64,000 nt of DNA from Microbacterium sulfonylureivorans (GCF_003999995.1 NZ_RJAD01000001.1:682001-746000), one strand, 5' to 3'. Shown: positions 8,757-17,909, counted from the stretch's first letter. The notes: generated from the letters alone by a model not told the origin. Program-made: numbers and translations.

Positions 8757-10990
8757 CGTGTCACCTCGCCGAGGTCGGCCGTGAACTCCTGCGAGCTCCC
8801 GTCGGGCGTGGTCACGGTGATCGTGCGCGTGCCCGTCCCTCCGGGGAAGACCCGCACGTCGAGCCCCTCGAGGTAGTCGTAGTCCGGCCGGTCGGTGCGC
8901 GCCCCCCAGGGCAGCACCGTGCCGGGCCGGACGTACAGCGGGAGGCTGTCGAACCCGTGGGTCTCGCGGCGCCAGGCACCGCCCGTGACCGTCTCGCCGG
9001 TGAGCAGGCCGGTCCACTCGCCCGGGGGCAGGTAGAAATCCACCTCGCCGGCGGCCGAGAACACCGGCGCGACCAGGATGTCGCCGCCGAGCATGTACTG
9101 CCGGTCGAGGTGCCGCACGGCGGGGTCGTCGGGGAACTCGAGCAGCATCGGCCGGAGCAGCGGCACACCCGTCGTCGCGGCATCCATCCCCGCCTGGAAG
9201 AGGTACGGCATCAGGCGCATCTTGAGGTGCGTGAAGATGCGGGTGACCTCGACGGCCTCGTCGTCGAATGCCCACGGCACCCGGTACGAGCCCGAGCCGT
9301 GGAATCGGCTGTGACTGCCGAGCAGGCCGAACGCGGTCCACCGCTTGTAGACCGCGGCATCCGGTGTGCCCTCGAAGCCGCCGATGTCGTGGCTCCAGTG
9401 GGCGAAGCCGCTGTACGCGAGCGACAGGCCGCCGCGGAGGGTCTCCGCCATCGACGTGAACGTCGAGGTCGAGTCGCCGCCCCAGTGCACCGGCATCGTC
9501 TGGCCGCCGGCCGTCGCCGAGCGTGCGAACACCACGGCATCGCCCTCGCCGCGCTCCTCGGCGAGCACCGCGTGCACGGCCTCGTTGTAGAGCTGGGCGT
9601 AGAGGTTGTGCATGCGCTGCGGGTCGGCGCCGTCGGCCCACTCGACGTCGACGGGGATCCGCTCGCCGAAGTCGGTCTTGAAGCAGTCGACACCCTGGTC
9701 GATGAGGCGACGGAGGTGCGCCTGGTACCACGCGGTCGCATCGGGGTTCGTGAAGTCGACGAGGCCCATCCCCGCCTGCCACAGGTCCCACTGCCACACC
9801 GAGCCGTCGGGGCGCTTCACCAGGAATCCCTGCTCGGCCGCCTCGGCGAACAGCGGCGAGCGCTGGCCGATGTAGGGGTTGATCCACACGCTGACGCGCA
9901 GGTCCTTCTCGTGCAGGCGCGCGAGCATGCCGTCCGGGTCGGGGAAGGTGCGCGGATCCCACTCGAAGTCGCACCAGTTGAACTCGCGCATCCAGAAGCA
10001 GTCGAAGTGGAACACCGACACCGGCAGCTCGCGGGCGGCCATCTCGTCGATGAACGACGTCACCGTGGCCTCGTCGTAGTCGGTGGTGAAGGATGTCGAC
10101 AGCCACAGCCCGTACGACCAGGCAGGCACGACCGGCGGGCGCCCGGTGAGAGCGGTGTAGCGCTCCAGCACGTCCTTCGGCGTCGGACCGTCGATCACGA
10201 AGTACTCGAGCACCTCGCCCGGCACCGAGAACTGCACCCGCTCGACCGCCTCCGACCCGATCTCGAACGAGACGTGGCCGGGGTCGTTGACGAGCACGCC
10301 GTAGCCGCGGTCGGTCAGGTAGAACGGCACGCTCTTGTAGGCCTGCTCGCTCGACGTGCCGCCGTCGGCGTTCCAGATCTCGACGCTCTGGCCGTTCTTG
10401 ACCACCGGGCCGAACCGCTCGCCGAGACCGTAGACGAGCTCGCCGACGCCGAGGTCGAGCTGCTCGTGCACGAACACGCGCTCGACCGGAGCGGGTGCTC
10501 CGGTGCGGGCATTGTCGACGATGCCGGTGTCGACCTGGGCGTCCGCGGCGAGCCGCACGTAGCCTTGCGACTTCAGTCCGCTCGACGTGAGGACCCGGCC
10601 GTCGTGCTCGAAGACCAGTGACCACGGCTCCCCCGCCGCGACTCGCGCAGTGAGCCCCCCGGTGGTGAGCACCCCGCCGTCGGCGGTGACGGTGCCCGCA
10701 CCCGCCCCGCCGGCGATCGCACCGGGCAGTCCGAACCCGCCGTGCCACGCTCCGCCGATGTGGTGCGCGATGCGGACGCGCACGACGCCCTCGAGGGGTG
10801 AGGACAGCGTCACGGTGAGGACCGGGCGGTTGAGCGTGTCGCCGCGTTTGGCGATGACGGCCGTCGGCGCCGTGATCACGAGACCCGGGCCGTCGGGGGT
10901 CGTGTCGGTCTGCCAGATGTCGTACGCCTCCTGCGCGTAGAGCGCGGTGACTCCGGGTCGGAGCTGCCAGAACCCGTCGGTGAACTTCAT
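8753..10990 (-). CDS. yicI: GH31 alpha-xylosidase, YicI type
   Basis: A 745-residue GH31 enzyme, the usual length for YicI-type alpha-xylosidases. It has an N-terminal beta-sandwich, the (beta/alpha)8 barrel with FHFDCFWM, the nucleophile in KTDFGERIP (about residue 420), the acid/base in HWGGDS (about residue 480), SHDIGGF and a C-terminal beta domain. Those features distinguish YicI from GH31 alpha-glucosidases. The ATG overlaps the permease stop by one base (TAATG). There is no signal peptide, so it should release xylose from the non-reducing end of imported alpha-xylosides such as isoprimeverose. Confidence 0.95.
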   Translation of the reverse strand: MKFTDGFWQLRPGVTALYAQEAYDIWQTDTTPDGPGLVITAPTAVIAKRGDTLNRPVLTVTLSSPLEGVVRVRIAHHIGGAWHGGFGLPGAIAGGAGAGTVTADGGVLTTGGLTARVAAGEPWSLVFEHDGRVLTSSGLKSQGYVRLAADAQVDTGIVDNARTGAPAPVERVFVHEQLDLGVGELVYGLGERFGPVVKNGQSVEIWNADGGTSSEQAYKSVPFYLTDRGYGVLVNDPGHVSFEIGSEAVERVQFSVPGEVLEYFVIDGPTPKDVLERYTALTGRPPVVPAWSYGLWLSTSFTTDYDEATVTSFIDEMAARELPVSVFHFDCFWMREFNWCDFEWDPRTFPDPDGMLARLHEKDLRVSVWINPYIGQRSPLFAEAAEQGFLVKRPDGSVWQWDLWQAGMGLVDFTNPDATAWYQAHLRRLIDQGVDCFKTDFGERIPVDVEWADGADPQRMHNLYAQLYNEAVHAVLAEERGEGDAVVFARSATAGGQTMPVHWGGDSTSTFTSMAETLRGGLSLAYSGFAHWSHDIGGFEGTPDAAVYKRWTAFGLLGSHSRFHGSGSYRVPWAFDDEAVEVTRIFTHLKMRLMPYLFQAGMDAATTGVPLLRPMLLEFPDDPAVRHLDRQYMLGGDILVAPVFSAAGEVDFYLPPGEWTGLLTGETVTGGAWRRETHGFDSLPLYVRPGTVLPWGARTDRPDYDYLEGLDVRVFPGGTGTRTITVTTPDGSSQEFTADLGEVTR

Positions 10991-11877
10991 TACTTGACTG
11001 CTCCTGCCGTGATGCCGCGCGTGAGGGTGCGCTGGAAGATGAGGAAGAAGATGATGGTCGGGATGATGCTCAGCAGCGCGGCTCCCGCCGTCGTCGTGAC
11101 GTCCATGAGCCGATCTCCGGTCAGGACGCTGATCGCGACGGGAACGGTCTGGCTGGCGTTCGACGGCAGGAACGTGAGCGGTATGAGGAACTCGTTCCAC
11201 GTCCAGATGAAGAAGAAGATGAGCAGCACCGAGAGCGTCGGGCGCGTGATCGGGAAGACGACCCGCCACAGGATCTGCCAGCGGGTGGCGCCGTCGATGG
11301 AAGCGGCCTCGAGCACTTCCTTGGGGAACGTGCCGAGCACCGACGCGAGGAGGTACGTGCCGAACGCCGCCTGGATCACCGTGAACACGATGATGACCGA
11401 CCACACGCTGTCATAGAGGCCCACCGATTTGAACATGTAGTACAGGGGGTAGAGCAGCGCCTCCTGGGGCAGCAGGTTCGCCATCAGGAACAGCAGCACG
11501 ATCCACGAGCGTCCACGTACCCGTCCGATGCCGATCGCGAAGGCGTTGAGCAGCGAGATGACCACCGCGAGCACCGCGACGGTGCCCGAGATGAAGATCG
11601 AGTTCCACACCTTCTGCGGGAAGTTCACGCGCTCCCAGAAGGCTTGGATGCCCGTGAAGTCGATCGCCTGCGGCAGTGCGAACGGGCCGGACGTCGCGTA
11701 GTCGACGGGAGACTTGAACGCATTGACGAGGATCAGGTAGAAGGGCACCATCACGACGAGGGCGCCGAGGATGACGGCGATGAACAGCAGCCAGTCGATC
11801 GCGCGCTTCTTCGTCATGCCGCCGCGGGGGCGCTCGCGGGTCTTGCCCGCAGTGACGATCGCGGTCGTCGCAGCCAT
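10990..11877 (-). CDS. Carbohydrate ABC transporter permease (MalG type)
   Basis: A 295-residue inner-membrane permease with six hydrophobic segments and a short charged N-terminus. The EAA loop, [20 protein letters not shown] (about residue 190), is the contact site for the ATPase. It pairs with the MalF-type permease directly upstream (TGATG overlap) and the binding lipoprotein. No ATPase gene is present nearby, so a shared MsmX/UgpC-like ATPase elsewhere is expected. Confidence 0.95.
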   Translation of the reverse strand: MAATTAIVTAGKTRERPRGGMTKKRAIDWLLFIAVILGALVVMVPFYLILVNAFKSPVDYATSGPFALPQAIDFTGIQAFWERVNFPQKVWNSIFISGTVAVLAVVISLLNAFAIGIGRVRGRSWIVLLFLMANLLPQEALLYPLYYMFKSVGLYDSVWSVIIVFTVIQAAFGTYLLASVLGTFPKEVLEAASIDGATRWQILWRVVFPITRPTLSVLLIFFFIWTWNEFLIPLTFLPSNASQTVPVAISVLTGDRLMDVTTTAGAALLSIIPTIIFFLIFQRTLTRGITAGAVK

Positions 11878-12848
11878 CAGAGTCCCGCCCTTTCCTTGCG
11901 CTCCATCGAGTTCTGCACCCGGATGAAGATGATGGAGACCACCACGACGAGGACCGTGAGGACCGTTGCGATGGTCGCGCCGTAGCCGATGTTCCGCTTG
12001 GTGAAGAACTCGGTGTACGCGTAGTAGGCGGGCACGAGCGTCGCCCCGGCGGGACCGCCCTGCGTGATGATGTACACGGGCCCGAAGACCTTCAGTGCCG
12101 CGATGGTGCATGTGAGCGTCACGACGAAGATCTCGGGCCTGATGATGCTCATCGTGATCGCCGAGAACCGCTGGAACCAGTTCGCACCGTCGAGCTCCGC
12201 CGCCTCGTACAGCTCCGGGTCGACGCGCTGGAGCGCCGCCATGAACACGACGATGGGGTAGCCGAGCTGGACCCAGACGAGGACGCCCATGAGCACGAGC
12301 AGAGCGGACGGCATCTGCCCCAGCCAGTCATAGGCGGGGATGCCGAACACCGCGAGCATCTGGTTCACGGACCCCGTCGCACCCGGGCGGAACATCCAGC
12401 CGATCACGATGCCGGCGACGGCGATGGGGAGGATCTGGGGAAGGTAATAGGTGGCCCGCAGGAAGCTGCCGACCTTGCCGCCGAACTTGCGGCCGACGAC
12501 GTCGAAGAGGAGAGCCGCGACGATGAGTCCGATCGTCGTGGGGATCACGACCATCGCGAGGACCATCCAGACGGAGTTCGTGAAGGAGGTCCAGAAGTCT
12601 TCGTCGGTGAAGATCTTGAACCAGTTCTCGAGGCCGATGAACTCGGGGGTCCGGACGCCGCGCCACTCGGTGAACGTCAGATAGATGTTGAAGATGAGCG
12701 GGATGATGACGATGACGAGGAGAAGGACGAACCCCGGCAGAAGATAGAGCCAGTAGCCTGCGGTGCCGCCCTTGCGCTGCGGGATGGAGGGCTGCTCGGG
12801 GGGAAGCTTCGTGCGCGCGCCGGGTTCGGCGCGGGTGATGACAGACAT
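11877..12848 (-). CDS. Carbohydrate ABC transporter permease (MalF type)
   Basis: A 323-residue permease with a cytoplasmic N-terminus and six membrane segments, beginning with YWLYLLPGFVLLLVIVIIP around residues 32-50. The EAA loop reads YEAAELDGANWFQRFSAITM. The ATG at MSVITRA was chosen because AAGGAG lies 8 bases upstream. It follows the binding-protein gene after a 56-base gap that holds a strong hairpin. It forms a heterodimer with the MalG-type permease. Confidence 0.95.
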   Translation of the reverse strand: MSVITRAEPGARTKLPPEQPSIPQRKGGTAGYWLYLLPGFVLLLVIVIIPLIFNIYLTFTEWRGVRTPEFIGLENWFKIFTDEDFWTSFTNSVWMVLAMVVIPTTIGLIVAALLFDVVGRKFGGKVGSFLRATYYLPQILPIAVAGIVIGWMFRPGATGSVNQMLAVFGIPAYDWLGQMPSALLVLMGVLVWVQLGYPIVVFMAALQRVDPELYEAAELDGANWFQRFSAITMSIIRPEIFVVTLTCTIAALKVFGPVYIITQGGPAGATLVPAYYAYTEFFTKRNIGYGATIATVLTVLVVVVSIIFIRVQNSMERKERAGL

Positions 12849-12866
12849 GGTGCGACTCCTTCTGAG

Positions 12867-12898
12867 GGCGGTGGGTGGCGTCGCCGCCACCCACCGCC
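12867..12898 (-). repeat. Intercistronic hairpin between binding-protein and permease genes
   Basis: A 14-bp perfect stem (12867-12880 with 12885-12898) with a 4-base TCGC loop sits 6 bases after the binding-protein stop. The stem is far too stable to be incidental. It is placed to protect the 3' end of the binding-protein message or to stop part of the transcripts, lowering permease expression. A comparable hairpin occupies the same position in the second sugar operon (29532-29575). Confidence 0.8.
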
Positions 12899-12904
12899 GA
12901 TCGA

Positions 12905-14212
12905 TCAGCGGAAGTCCGCTGTGCCTTCTTCGTACTCGGCGCCGAGGTTGGCGTTCGTCGCCTCGACATCCTGTGTGCCGGTCACCAGACCCTGCAGTTC
13001 ACGGACGATGACGTCGTAGAAGCCGGCGGCGGGCCAGTCGGGGTAGAACGACAGTCCGTCGTTGTCGAGGACGCCGTTGAACGTCGCGATGAGCTCGGCG
13101 CTCTTCTCGTCGGTGATGTCGGCGGGTTCCGCGGCGACGGGGACGCCGCCGTTGTTGCCGATGATCGCCTGGATCTCGGGACGCATCGTGATGTCGATGA
13201 ATTCGTACGCGAGCTCCTTGTTGGCCGCGTTCTCAGGCACGACCCACAGGTTGCCCGACGACCCGAGCGAGAGCTTCGAGTCGGGGAATGCCTGAAGCGA
13301 CCAGTCGAAGCCTGCCTCCTCGACGAAGCGGCCGTACCACCACGAGCCCGACACGAAGATCGGTGCGGTGCCGTTGATGAAGGAGACACCGGCGTCCTCG
13401 GCCTTGACCGAGGAGACGTCCGAGGAGATGTAGCCCTTGTCGACGTACTCCTTGAGCGTCTCGGTCGCGGCGGTGAGCTCCGGTCCCTGCCAGTCGACGG
13501 GGTTCTCGTAGAGCTGGTAGTCGTTGACGAACTGGCGATCCGCCTGCGCCAGCGCGAGCTGGTACCAGAGCTGCCCGAGCGGGTACTCGGCGCCCGCCTC
13601 GGCGAGCGGGGTGATCCCCTGCGCGACGAACGCGTCGAGGACATCGACGAACTCGTCGTAGGTGGTCGGGATCTCGAGCCCCGCCTCGGCGAACGCGTCC
13701 TCGTTGTAGTAGACCCCGACGAATTCGCCGTAGTTCGGGATGCCGTACCAGGTGTCGCCGCCCATGACACCGTCTTCGGAGTACTTCGCGGTCGTCTGCA
13801 GCGACGGGGCGAGCTTGTCCGCCCAGCCATACTCGTCGACGGCGTCGGAGATGTCGGCGATGAGTCCGGTCGAAGCCAGGAAGCCCGCGGTCGCGTTGCC
13901 CTTGTTGAACTCCATGAGGTCGGGCGCGGCATCCGAGTCCAGCACCTGGCTCGCGGTCTTCTGGATCTGCTCGAAGGACTTCTGCTCGAACTCGACGGTC
14001 GCTCCCGTCTCCTCCTCGAAGACCGCGATGGCCTCGTTCCAGGCCTTGGCCATGGCACTGTCCTCGCCCTCGTAGTGCCAGAGCTTCAGGGTGTCGCCGT
14101 CGCCTCCGTCGGACGAGCCGCCCGCGCAGGCGGAGAGGGCGAGTGCTCCGATCGTCAGGGCGCCGACGGCGGCGAGGCCGCGTCGGCCGTTCGTGCGTGT
14201 GAATCGTGCCAT
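12905..14212 (-). CDS. Sugar ABC transporter substrate-binding lipoprotein
   Basis: A 435-residue extracellular binding protein (SBP family 1). Residues 1-30 are a lipoprotein signal ending in the lipobox LSAC, then a Gly/Ser/Asp linker. The mature part has the expected LKLWHYEGED start, the NKGNATAGFL and YNEDAFAEAGLEIPTTYDEF segments, and a C-terminal GNNGGVPV region. The ATG at MARFTRT has AGAAAGGA at a 9-base distance; an ATG three codons upstream has no room for that site. It is the first gene of the operon, behind the 14270 operator. Sugar specificity is inferred as xyloglucan-type oligosaccharide from the downstream glycosidases. Confidence 0.95.
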   Translation of the reverse strand: MARFTRTNGRRGLAAVGALTIGALALSACAGGSSDGGDGDTLKLWHYEGEDSAMAKAWNEAIAVFEEETGATVEFEQKSFEQIQKTASQVLDSDAAPDLMEFNKGNATAGFLASTGLIADISDAVDEYGWADKLAPSLQTTAKYSEDGVMGGDTWYGIPNYGEFVGVYYNEDAFAEAGLEIPTTYDEFVDVLDAFVAQGITPLAEAGAEYPLGQLWYQLALAQADRQFVNDYQLYENPVDWQGPELTAATETLKEYVDKGYISSDVSSVKAEDAGVSFINGTAPIFVSGSWWYGRFVEEAGFDWSLQAFPDSKLSLGSSGNLWVVPENAANKELAYEFIDITMRPEIQAIIGNNGGVPVAAEPADITDEKSAELIATFNGVLDNDGLSFYPDWPAAGFYDVIVRELQGLVTGTQDVEATNANLGAEYEEGTADFR

Positions 14213-14269
14213 CGGTGGCATTCCTTTCTCAGTGACCAGCGTTGGTCGAAGGGGGGTGGGATTCAGTTG

Positions 14270-14283
14270 TCGAAGCGCTTCGA
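14270..14283. promoter_or_regulatory. LacI-type operator before the sugar operon
   Basis: A perfect 14-bp palindrome, TCGAAGCGCTTCGA, lies about 58 bases upstream of the binding-protein start, between it and the lacI-type gene. The core GAAGCGCTTC recurs in front of the regulator gene (15392-15405). That is the pattern expected of a LacI-family operator controlling both its own gene and the transport operon. Confidence 0.85.
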
Positions 14284-14319
14284 TAACGGGCACGAAGCGA
14301 GGATCGGATGCCGCGGCGC

Positions 14320-15360
14320 TCAGTCCGCCGCGACTCCCGACGATGGCGAGCCCGGCGGCGGGGCGATCGACCCGACCGGGTTGTAGGCGGGAGGGATGAG
14401 CCGGAGCCCCGGCTCGGGACGGTCGGCGCCCAGGCACTGAAGGGCAAGGTCGACCGCGAGGTCGCACGAGGCCTCGGGGATCAGCGGGATGGAGTCGACC
14501 GCGATCGCCAGCGTCGTCGTGTCGAACGAGGCGCCGACCGAGATGACGGAGACGTCCTCGGGCACGCGGAGGCCGCGCGAGTCCACTTCGGCGAGGACAG
14601 CGGCGTGGGCCTCGTCGGCGCAGTGCAGGATGAGGGCCGTGGCACCGTCGTCGAGCAGCCGGCCCGCGGTGCGGCGGGCCGCCGCCCGCTCGGCGCGCTT
14701 CCCACCCGACGTCCCATACGCGACGTCGACGCCGCGCTCGGCGCCGCGGGCGAGGACGCTCGCGCGCACCCTCGGCGGGAAGTTCGACTTCAGGTACGCG
14801 GTCTCGGCCTGGCCCACCAGCCCGATCGACACATGCCCGGCCTCGACCAGCAGATCGACGGCTCGCGCTGCGGCGGCTTCGAAGTCGAGGTCCACGCAGA
14901 TCAGCCCGTCGTGGTCGTCGGGGATGCCGATGAAGACCGTCGGGGTGGCGATCTGGCGGGCGAGCGCCACACGGGCGTCGTCGGGTGCGACATCGAGGAC
15001 GAGGATCGCGTCGACGAGTCCGTTCGCGGCCACGCGGCTCATGCCGGCCTGCGCCTGCTCGTCCGTCAGGAGCAGGATGTCGTAGTCGTTGCGGCGGGCG
15101 GCGACGGCGGTCGCGAGCACGAAGGCCATATGCGTCGGGGCGTGCGTGTCCTTCCGCAGCGGCTCGGTCAGCGCGAAGATCTGCGTGCGTGAGCCGGCGA
15201 GCATGCGGGCGCCGGCGTTCGGGCTGTAGCCGAGCTCGAGCACGGCGGCCTCGATGCGGCGGCGCGTGTCGGGAGCGACGGGTCGCTTTCCGCTCAATGC
15301 GTACGACACCGTGCTGATCGACACGCCGGCGGCCTCTGCCACCTCGGTGATGTTCGCCAC
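14320..15360 (-). CDS. LacI-family transcriptional regulator of the alpha-xyloside operon
   Basis: A 346-residue LacI-family repressor. The N-terminal helix-turn-helix is canonical (ITEVAEAAGVSISTVSYALSGKRPVAPDTRRRI, about residues 4-36) with the hinge helix around SPNAGARMLAG. The rest is a periplasmic-binding-protein-like sensor domain. The GTG start lies at the beginning of the conserved HTH. It is in the same direction as, and directly upstream of, the binding-protein/permease/glycosidase operon, and palindromic operators flank it on both sides. Confidence 0.95.
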   Translation of the reverse strand: MANITEVAEAAGVSISTVSYALSGKRPVAPDTRRRIEAAVLELGYSPNAGARMLAGSRTQIFALTEPLRKDTHAPTHMAFVLATAVAARRNDYDILLLTDEQAQAGMSRVAANGLVDAILVLDVAPDDARVALARQIATPTVFIGIPDDHDGLICVDLDFEAAAARAVDLLVEAGHVSIGLVGQAETAYLKSNFPPRVRASVLARGAERGVDVAYGTSGGKRAERAAARRTAGRLLDDGATALILHCADEAHAAVLAEVDSRGLRVPEDVSVISVGASFDTTTLAIAVDSIPLIPEASCDLAVDLALQCLGADRPEPGLRLIPPAYNPVGSIAPPPGSPSSGVAAD

Positions 15361-15391
15361 GTCGACCTCGTCGTCTGTCGGAAGTTCTGCT

Positions 15392-15418
15392 GCGAAGCGC
15401 TTCGCGGAAACGCTTCGA
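15392..15418. promoter_or_regulatory. Tandem LacI-type operators upstream of the regulator gene
   Basis: A perfect palindrome GCGAAGCGCTTCGC (15392-15405) is followed by an imperfect copy, GAAACGCTTCGA (15407-15418). They lie 32-58 bases upstream of the lacI-type GTG. The core matches the operator before the binding-protein gene, which supports autoregulation. Two adjacent sites may allow stronger repression of the regulator itself. Confidence 0.8.
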
Positions 15419-15504
15419 TACGAATGTTATGCAGACTTCGGATCGATGCGCAAGGCATTTGTGGAATTTGGCAACATATCTCTCGAGCCTCCTCCCCTGG
15501 CCGA

Positions 15505-15585
15505 TTGAGCAAAGTGTCACATTTCGTCATGATCGGGATGCCCCGGGCGGGCGATTTGACGCATGCCGACGCACTCCGTCATAAT
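15505..15585 (+). promoter_or_regulatory. Two tandem promoters upstream of the leader peptide
   Basis: P1 has TTGAGC (15505-15510) and CATGAT (15528-15533) with a 17-base spacer. P2 has TTGACG (15556-15561) and CATAAT (15580-15585) with an 18-base spacer. Each -10 lies in a near-identical 12-mer (CGTCATGATCGG and CGTCATAATCGG), so the promoter region looks duplicated. From P2 the expected start of transcription falls at or next to the ATG at 15593, which would make that transcript leaderless. Confidence 0.65.
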
Positions 15586-15592
15586 CGGCCTC

Positions 15593-15694
15593 ATGACTGA
15601 CAACGCACGCTCACTGTCCGCCTGGGAGGCGAACGGAGCTGCCGGCATGATGATGGCCGGCCGCGTTGCCATGTGTTGTCGAATGTGCCACTAG
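15593..15694 (+). CDS. Cysteine-rich leader peptide (candidate attenuation uORF)
   Basis: A 33-residue reading frame starting about 8 bases after a good -10 hexamer. It ends in MCCRMCH, that is three cysteines within the last six residues, with two consecutive Cys codons. Actinobacterial leader peptides with Cys clusters are known to sense cysteine supply by ribosome stalling ahead of sulfur genes; applying that here is inference. The next gene is a winged-helix regulator starting 206 bases downstream. Translation could also begin at internal ATGs (codons 19-21). The intervening sequence shows only weak hairpins, so an attenuator is not proven. Confidence 0.6.
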   Translation: MTDNARSLSAWEANGAAGMMMAGRVAMCCRMCH

Positions 15695-15900
15695 CACGGT
15701 GACCCCCGCCGGACCCGCACGCCGCTTCTGAACAACGGCCCAGCGAGTCCCCCGAAGCACCGGTTTCGTGCGTCGATCACGCGCACCCGGATGCCTCGCA
15801 CATCGCCCGAAGACGGGCACAGCCCTCACCGGGCATCAGCACATCCGAACCCTTTTCGCGCCGCATCCAGGCCGGGTTCCCTCCCGCAAGGACCATCATC

Positions 15901-16710
15901 ATGTCGACCACCGCCCTTCTCGAACGACCCACCGTCGCCGCTCCCGATGGCGCGACGCCCCAAACCCCCGGTTCGCTGGCGCGCACCCCCGCCCGCCACC
16001 TGCGCGCGGTGACCAGCCCCATCACGACGATCGACGCGCCTGAGTCTCCGGTCGCGGAGGCCCCGGCCACCCCGGCCGCCCCGGCCCCGCGCAACCTCCC
16101 GCCGGGAACCGCCCCGCGCGGCTTCGCCCTGTACGTCGGGATCGACGAGGCGAAGGCCGCGGCATCCGGTGTCTCGCTGGGCGTGCTCGTCGAAGCCCTC
16201 CGTCGCACGCTGGGCGAACTCGCCCCCGACGCCGAGACGTACGCGACGGTCGCACTCGCCCCCGTCGGCTCGGGCGGCCGCGATGTCGACGTCGTGCGTC
16301 TCGCGCTGCACGAGCCCTCCGCGATCTCCCGCACGAAGCAGGACGAGCCCGAGGACGAGGACCGCGCGGCCGGCGGCGTCGTCGTCGACATCTCTCGCAA
16401 GCGCGTGCTCATCGACGGCGACTCGGCCGCGTTCACGTTCAAGGAGTTCGAGCTGCTGCAGTACCTCGTCCTGCGCGAGGGCCGCACGATCGAGCGCACC
16501 GAGCTCGTGAACTCGCTGTGGCAGGGCGCGACGGAGGACGAGGCTCCGGGTGAGCGCACGATCGACGTCCACGTGCGTCGTCTGCGCGCCAAGCTCGGCC
16601 GCTACGAGGACATCGTGCGCACCGTCCGCGGCGTCGGCTACCGCTTCGACCGTCACGCAGACGTCGTCATCCGCTACGGCCACGGCACGCCCTCGCCGGA
16701 CCGCTTCTGA
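15901..16710 (+). CDS. Winged-helix transcriptional regulator (OmpR/PhoB-type DNA-binding domain)
   Basis: A 269-residue protein. Residues 1-70 are Pro/Ala/Thr-rich and disordered. Residues 75-140 form a small domain (GFALYVGIDEAKAAASG, LVEALRRTLGELAPDAETYATVALA) that is not a receiver domain. Residues 160-250 are an OmpR-type winged helix, with FTFKEFELLQYLVLREGRTIERTELVNSLW and the recognition helix in ERTIDVHVRRLRAKLG, ending in GVGYRF. There is no phospho-acceptor Asp domain and no adjacent kinase. AAGGA precedes the ATG. The upstream Cys-rich leader suggests that its expression responds to cysteine or sulfur, which is inference. Confidence 0.85.
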   Translation: MSTTALLERPTVAAPDGATPQTPGSLARTPARHLRAVTSPITTIDAPESPVAEAPATPAAPAPRNLPPGTAPRGFALYVGIDEAKAAASGVSLGVLVEALRRTLGELAPDAETYATVALAPVGSGGRDVDVVRLALHEPSAISRTKQDEPEDEDRAAGGVVVDISRKRVLIDGDSAAFTFKEFELLQYLVLREGRTIERTELVNSLWQGATEDEAPGERTIDVHVRRLRAKLGRYEDIVRTVRGVGYRFDRHADVVIRYGHGTPSPDRF

Positions 16711-16881
16711 TCTCACAGCTGACCCGGCACCGCGCGCTCCGCACCTGAACCGCGCGCGCTCCACGGTCACACGCGGCGGACCGCCGGGTTGCGGATCCGC
16801 GGAACACGACTGCGGAGCTTCCTGAGGAGCCTGAGTGCCGACGGGCGAGCGGATGTCGCGCCCACGACGTATCGTGAGCGC

Positions 16882-17859
16882 ATGACGTCGATCGCGCCCG
16901 GGCCGCTGCGCTCGGGGGTGCGCGATCCGCGGCCCGCCCCCGACAGGCCGCTCGAGACCGAGTATCGGCCGCGGCATCCCCTCGATCTGCATCGCAGCGT
17001 GCTGTTCTTCCGTCGCGGCGCGGGCGACCCGACGATGGTCGTGTCGGGCTCCGTCATCTGGCGGGCCAGCCGCACCCCCGAGGGCATTGCGACCCTGGCG
17101 ATCCGCGAGACGCGTCCCGGCGTGGTGCGCGGCGCCGCCTGGGGTCCCGGTCGGGAGTGGGCGATCGCGCAGCTGCCGGCGCTGTGCGGTGCCGACGACG
17201 ATCCCTCAGCCTTCGACGGGTCGAGGCATCCGCTGATCGAAGAGGCCCACCGCCGCAACCCCGGACTTCGCATGGGGCGCACCGGGCTGGTGTTCGATGC
17301 CCTGGCGTGCGCCGTCTTCGAGCAGAAGGTCACCGGCATGCAGGCGTTCGCGGCCTGGCGCCGCATCGTCACATGGTGCGGAGAGCGCGCGCCCGGGCCG
17401 ACCCCGCGGCCGATGTTCGCCCCGCCCACCGTCGACGGCTGGCGTCACGTGCCCTCGTGGGCCTGGCACCGGGCGGGTCTCGAACCGCCTCAGTCGAAGA
17501 CCATCGTGCGGTCCGCCCGCCGCGGCGACGCGCTGGTGCGGGCCGTGCTCGCCGCCGAAGACGGCGAGGCGGTCGACCGCGTGCTCGTCAGCCAGCCCGG
17601 CATCGGCCCGTGGACGTCGGCGGAGACCCGCATCCGCGCCCTCGGCGATCCCGACGCGGTGAGCGTCGGCGACTTCCACCTCGCGTACGAAGTCGGCTAC
17701 GCGCTGACCGGTGAGCGGGTCGACGACGACGGGATGCTGCGCCTCCTCGCCCCGTGGGCGGGTCAGCGTCAGCGCGTCATCCGCCTGCTGTACGCGAGCG
17801 GCGTCAGCGAGCCGCGTCGCGCCCCGCGCCTGCACCCCGAAGACCACCGCGACCGCTGA
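16882..17859 (+). CDS. AlkA-like DNA-3-methyladenine glycosylase (HhH-GPD)
   Basis: A 325-residue base-excision repair glycosylase of the helix-hairpin-helix GPD superfamily. The N-terminal half is the mixed beta domain seen in AlkA. The hairpin-helix reads QPGIGPWTSAETRIRALG, and the catalytic aspartate follows in VSVGDFHLAYEVG, so the active site is intact. It should remove alkylated purines from DNA. The ATG at MTSIAPG was chosen over an upstream in-frame extension that is not family-like. It is convergent with rtcB, with a hairpin between them. Confidence 0.9.
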   Translation: MTSIAPGPLRSGVRDPRPAPDRPLETEYRPRHPLDLHRSVLFFRRGAGDPTMVVSGSVIWRASRTPEGIATLAIRETRPGVVRGAAWGPGREWAIAQLPALCGADDDPSAFDGSRHPLIEEAHRRNPGLRMGRTGLVFDALACAVFEQKVTGMQAFAAWRRIVTWCGERAPGPTPRPMFAPPTVDGWRHVPSWAWHRAGLEPPQSKTIVRSARRGDALVRAVLAAEDGEAVDRVLVSQPGIGPWTSAETRIRALGDPDAVSVGDFHLAYEVGYALTGERVDDDGMLRLLAPWAGQRQRVIRLLYASGVSEPRRAPRLHPEDHRDR

Positions 17860-17871
17860 GCGGCGCGGAGT

Positions 17872-17903
17872 GCCGCGGCCCCTCCGGGAGGCGGGACCGC
17901 GGC
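17872..17903. terminator. Candidate bidirectional terminator between the glycosylase and rtcB
   Basis: GCCGCGG (17872-17878) pairs with CCGCGGC (17897-17903), and the interior contains a second short stem (CCTCC with GGAGG). It lies between two convergent stop codons, 12 bases after one and 7 bases before the other. There is no T-tail on either strand. Confidence 0.5.
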
Positions 17904-17909
17904 ATCCGT

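Noticed and set aside
8957..10621. A 554-residue + strand frame opposite the alpha-xylosidase gene
   Set aside because: Shadow of a gene with intact GH31 motifs; composition is that of a GC-rich antisense frame and there is no ribosome binding site.
15695..15900. An intrinsic terminator or anti-terminator between the leader peptide and the winged-helix gene
   Set aside because: Only 4-5 bp stems are visible (for example GCAC with GTGC near 15,760); none is stable enough to call without comparative data, so attenuation remains a hypothesis.
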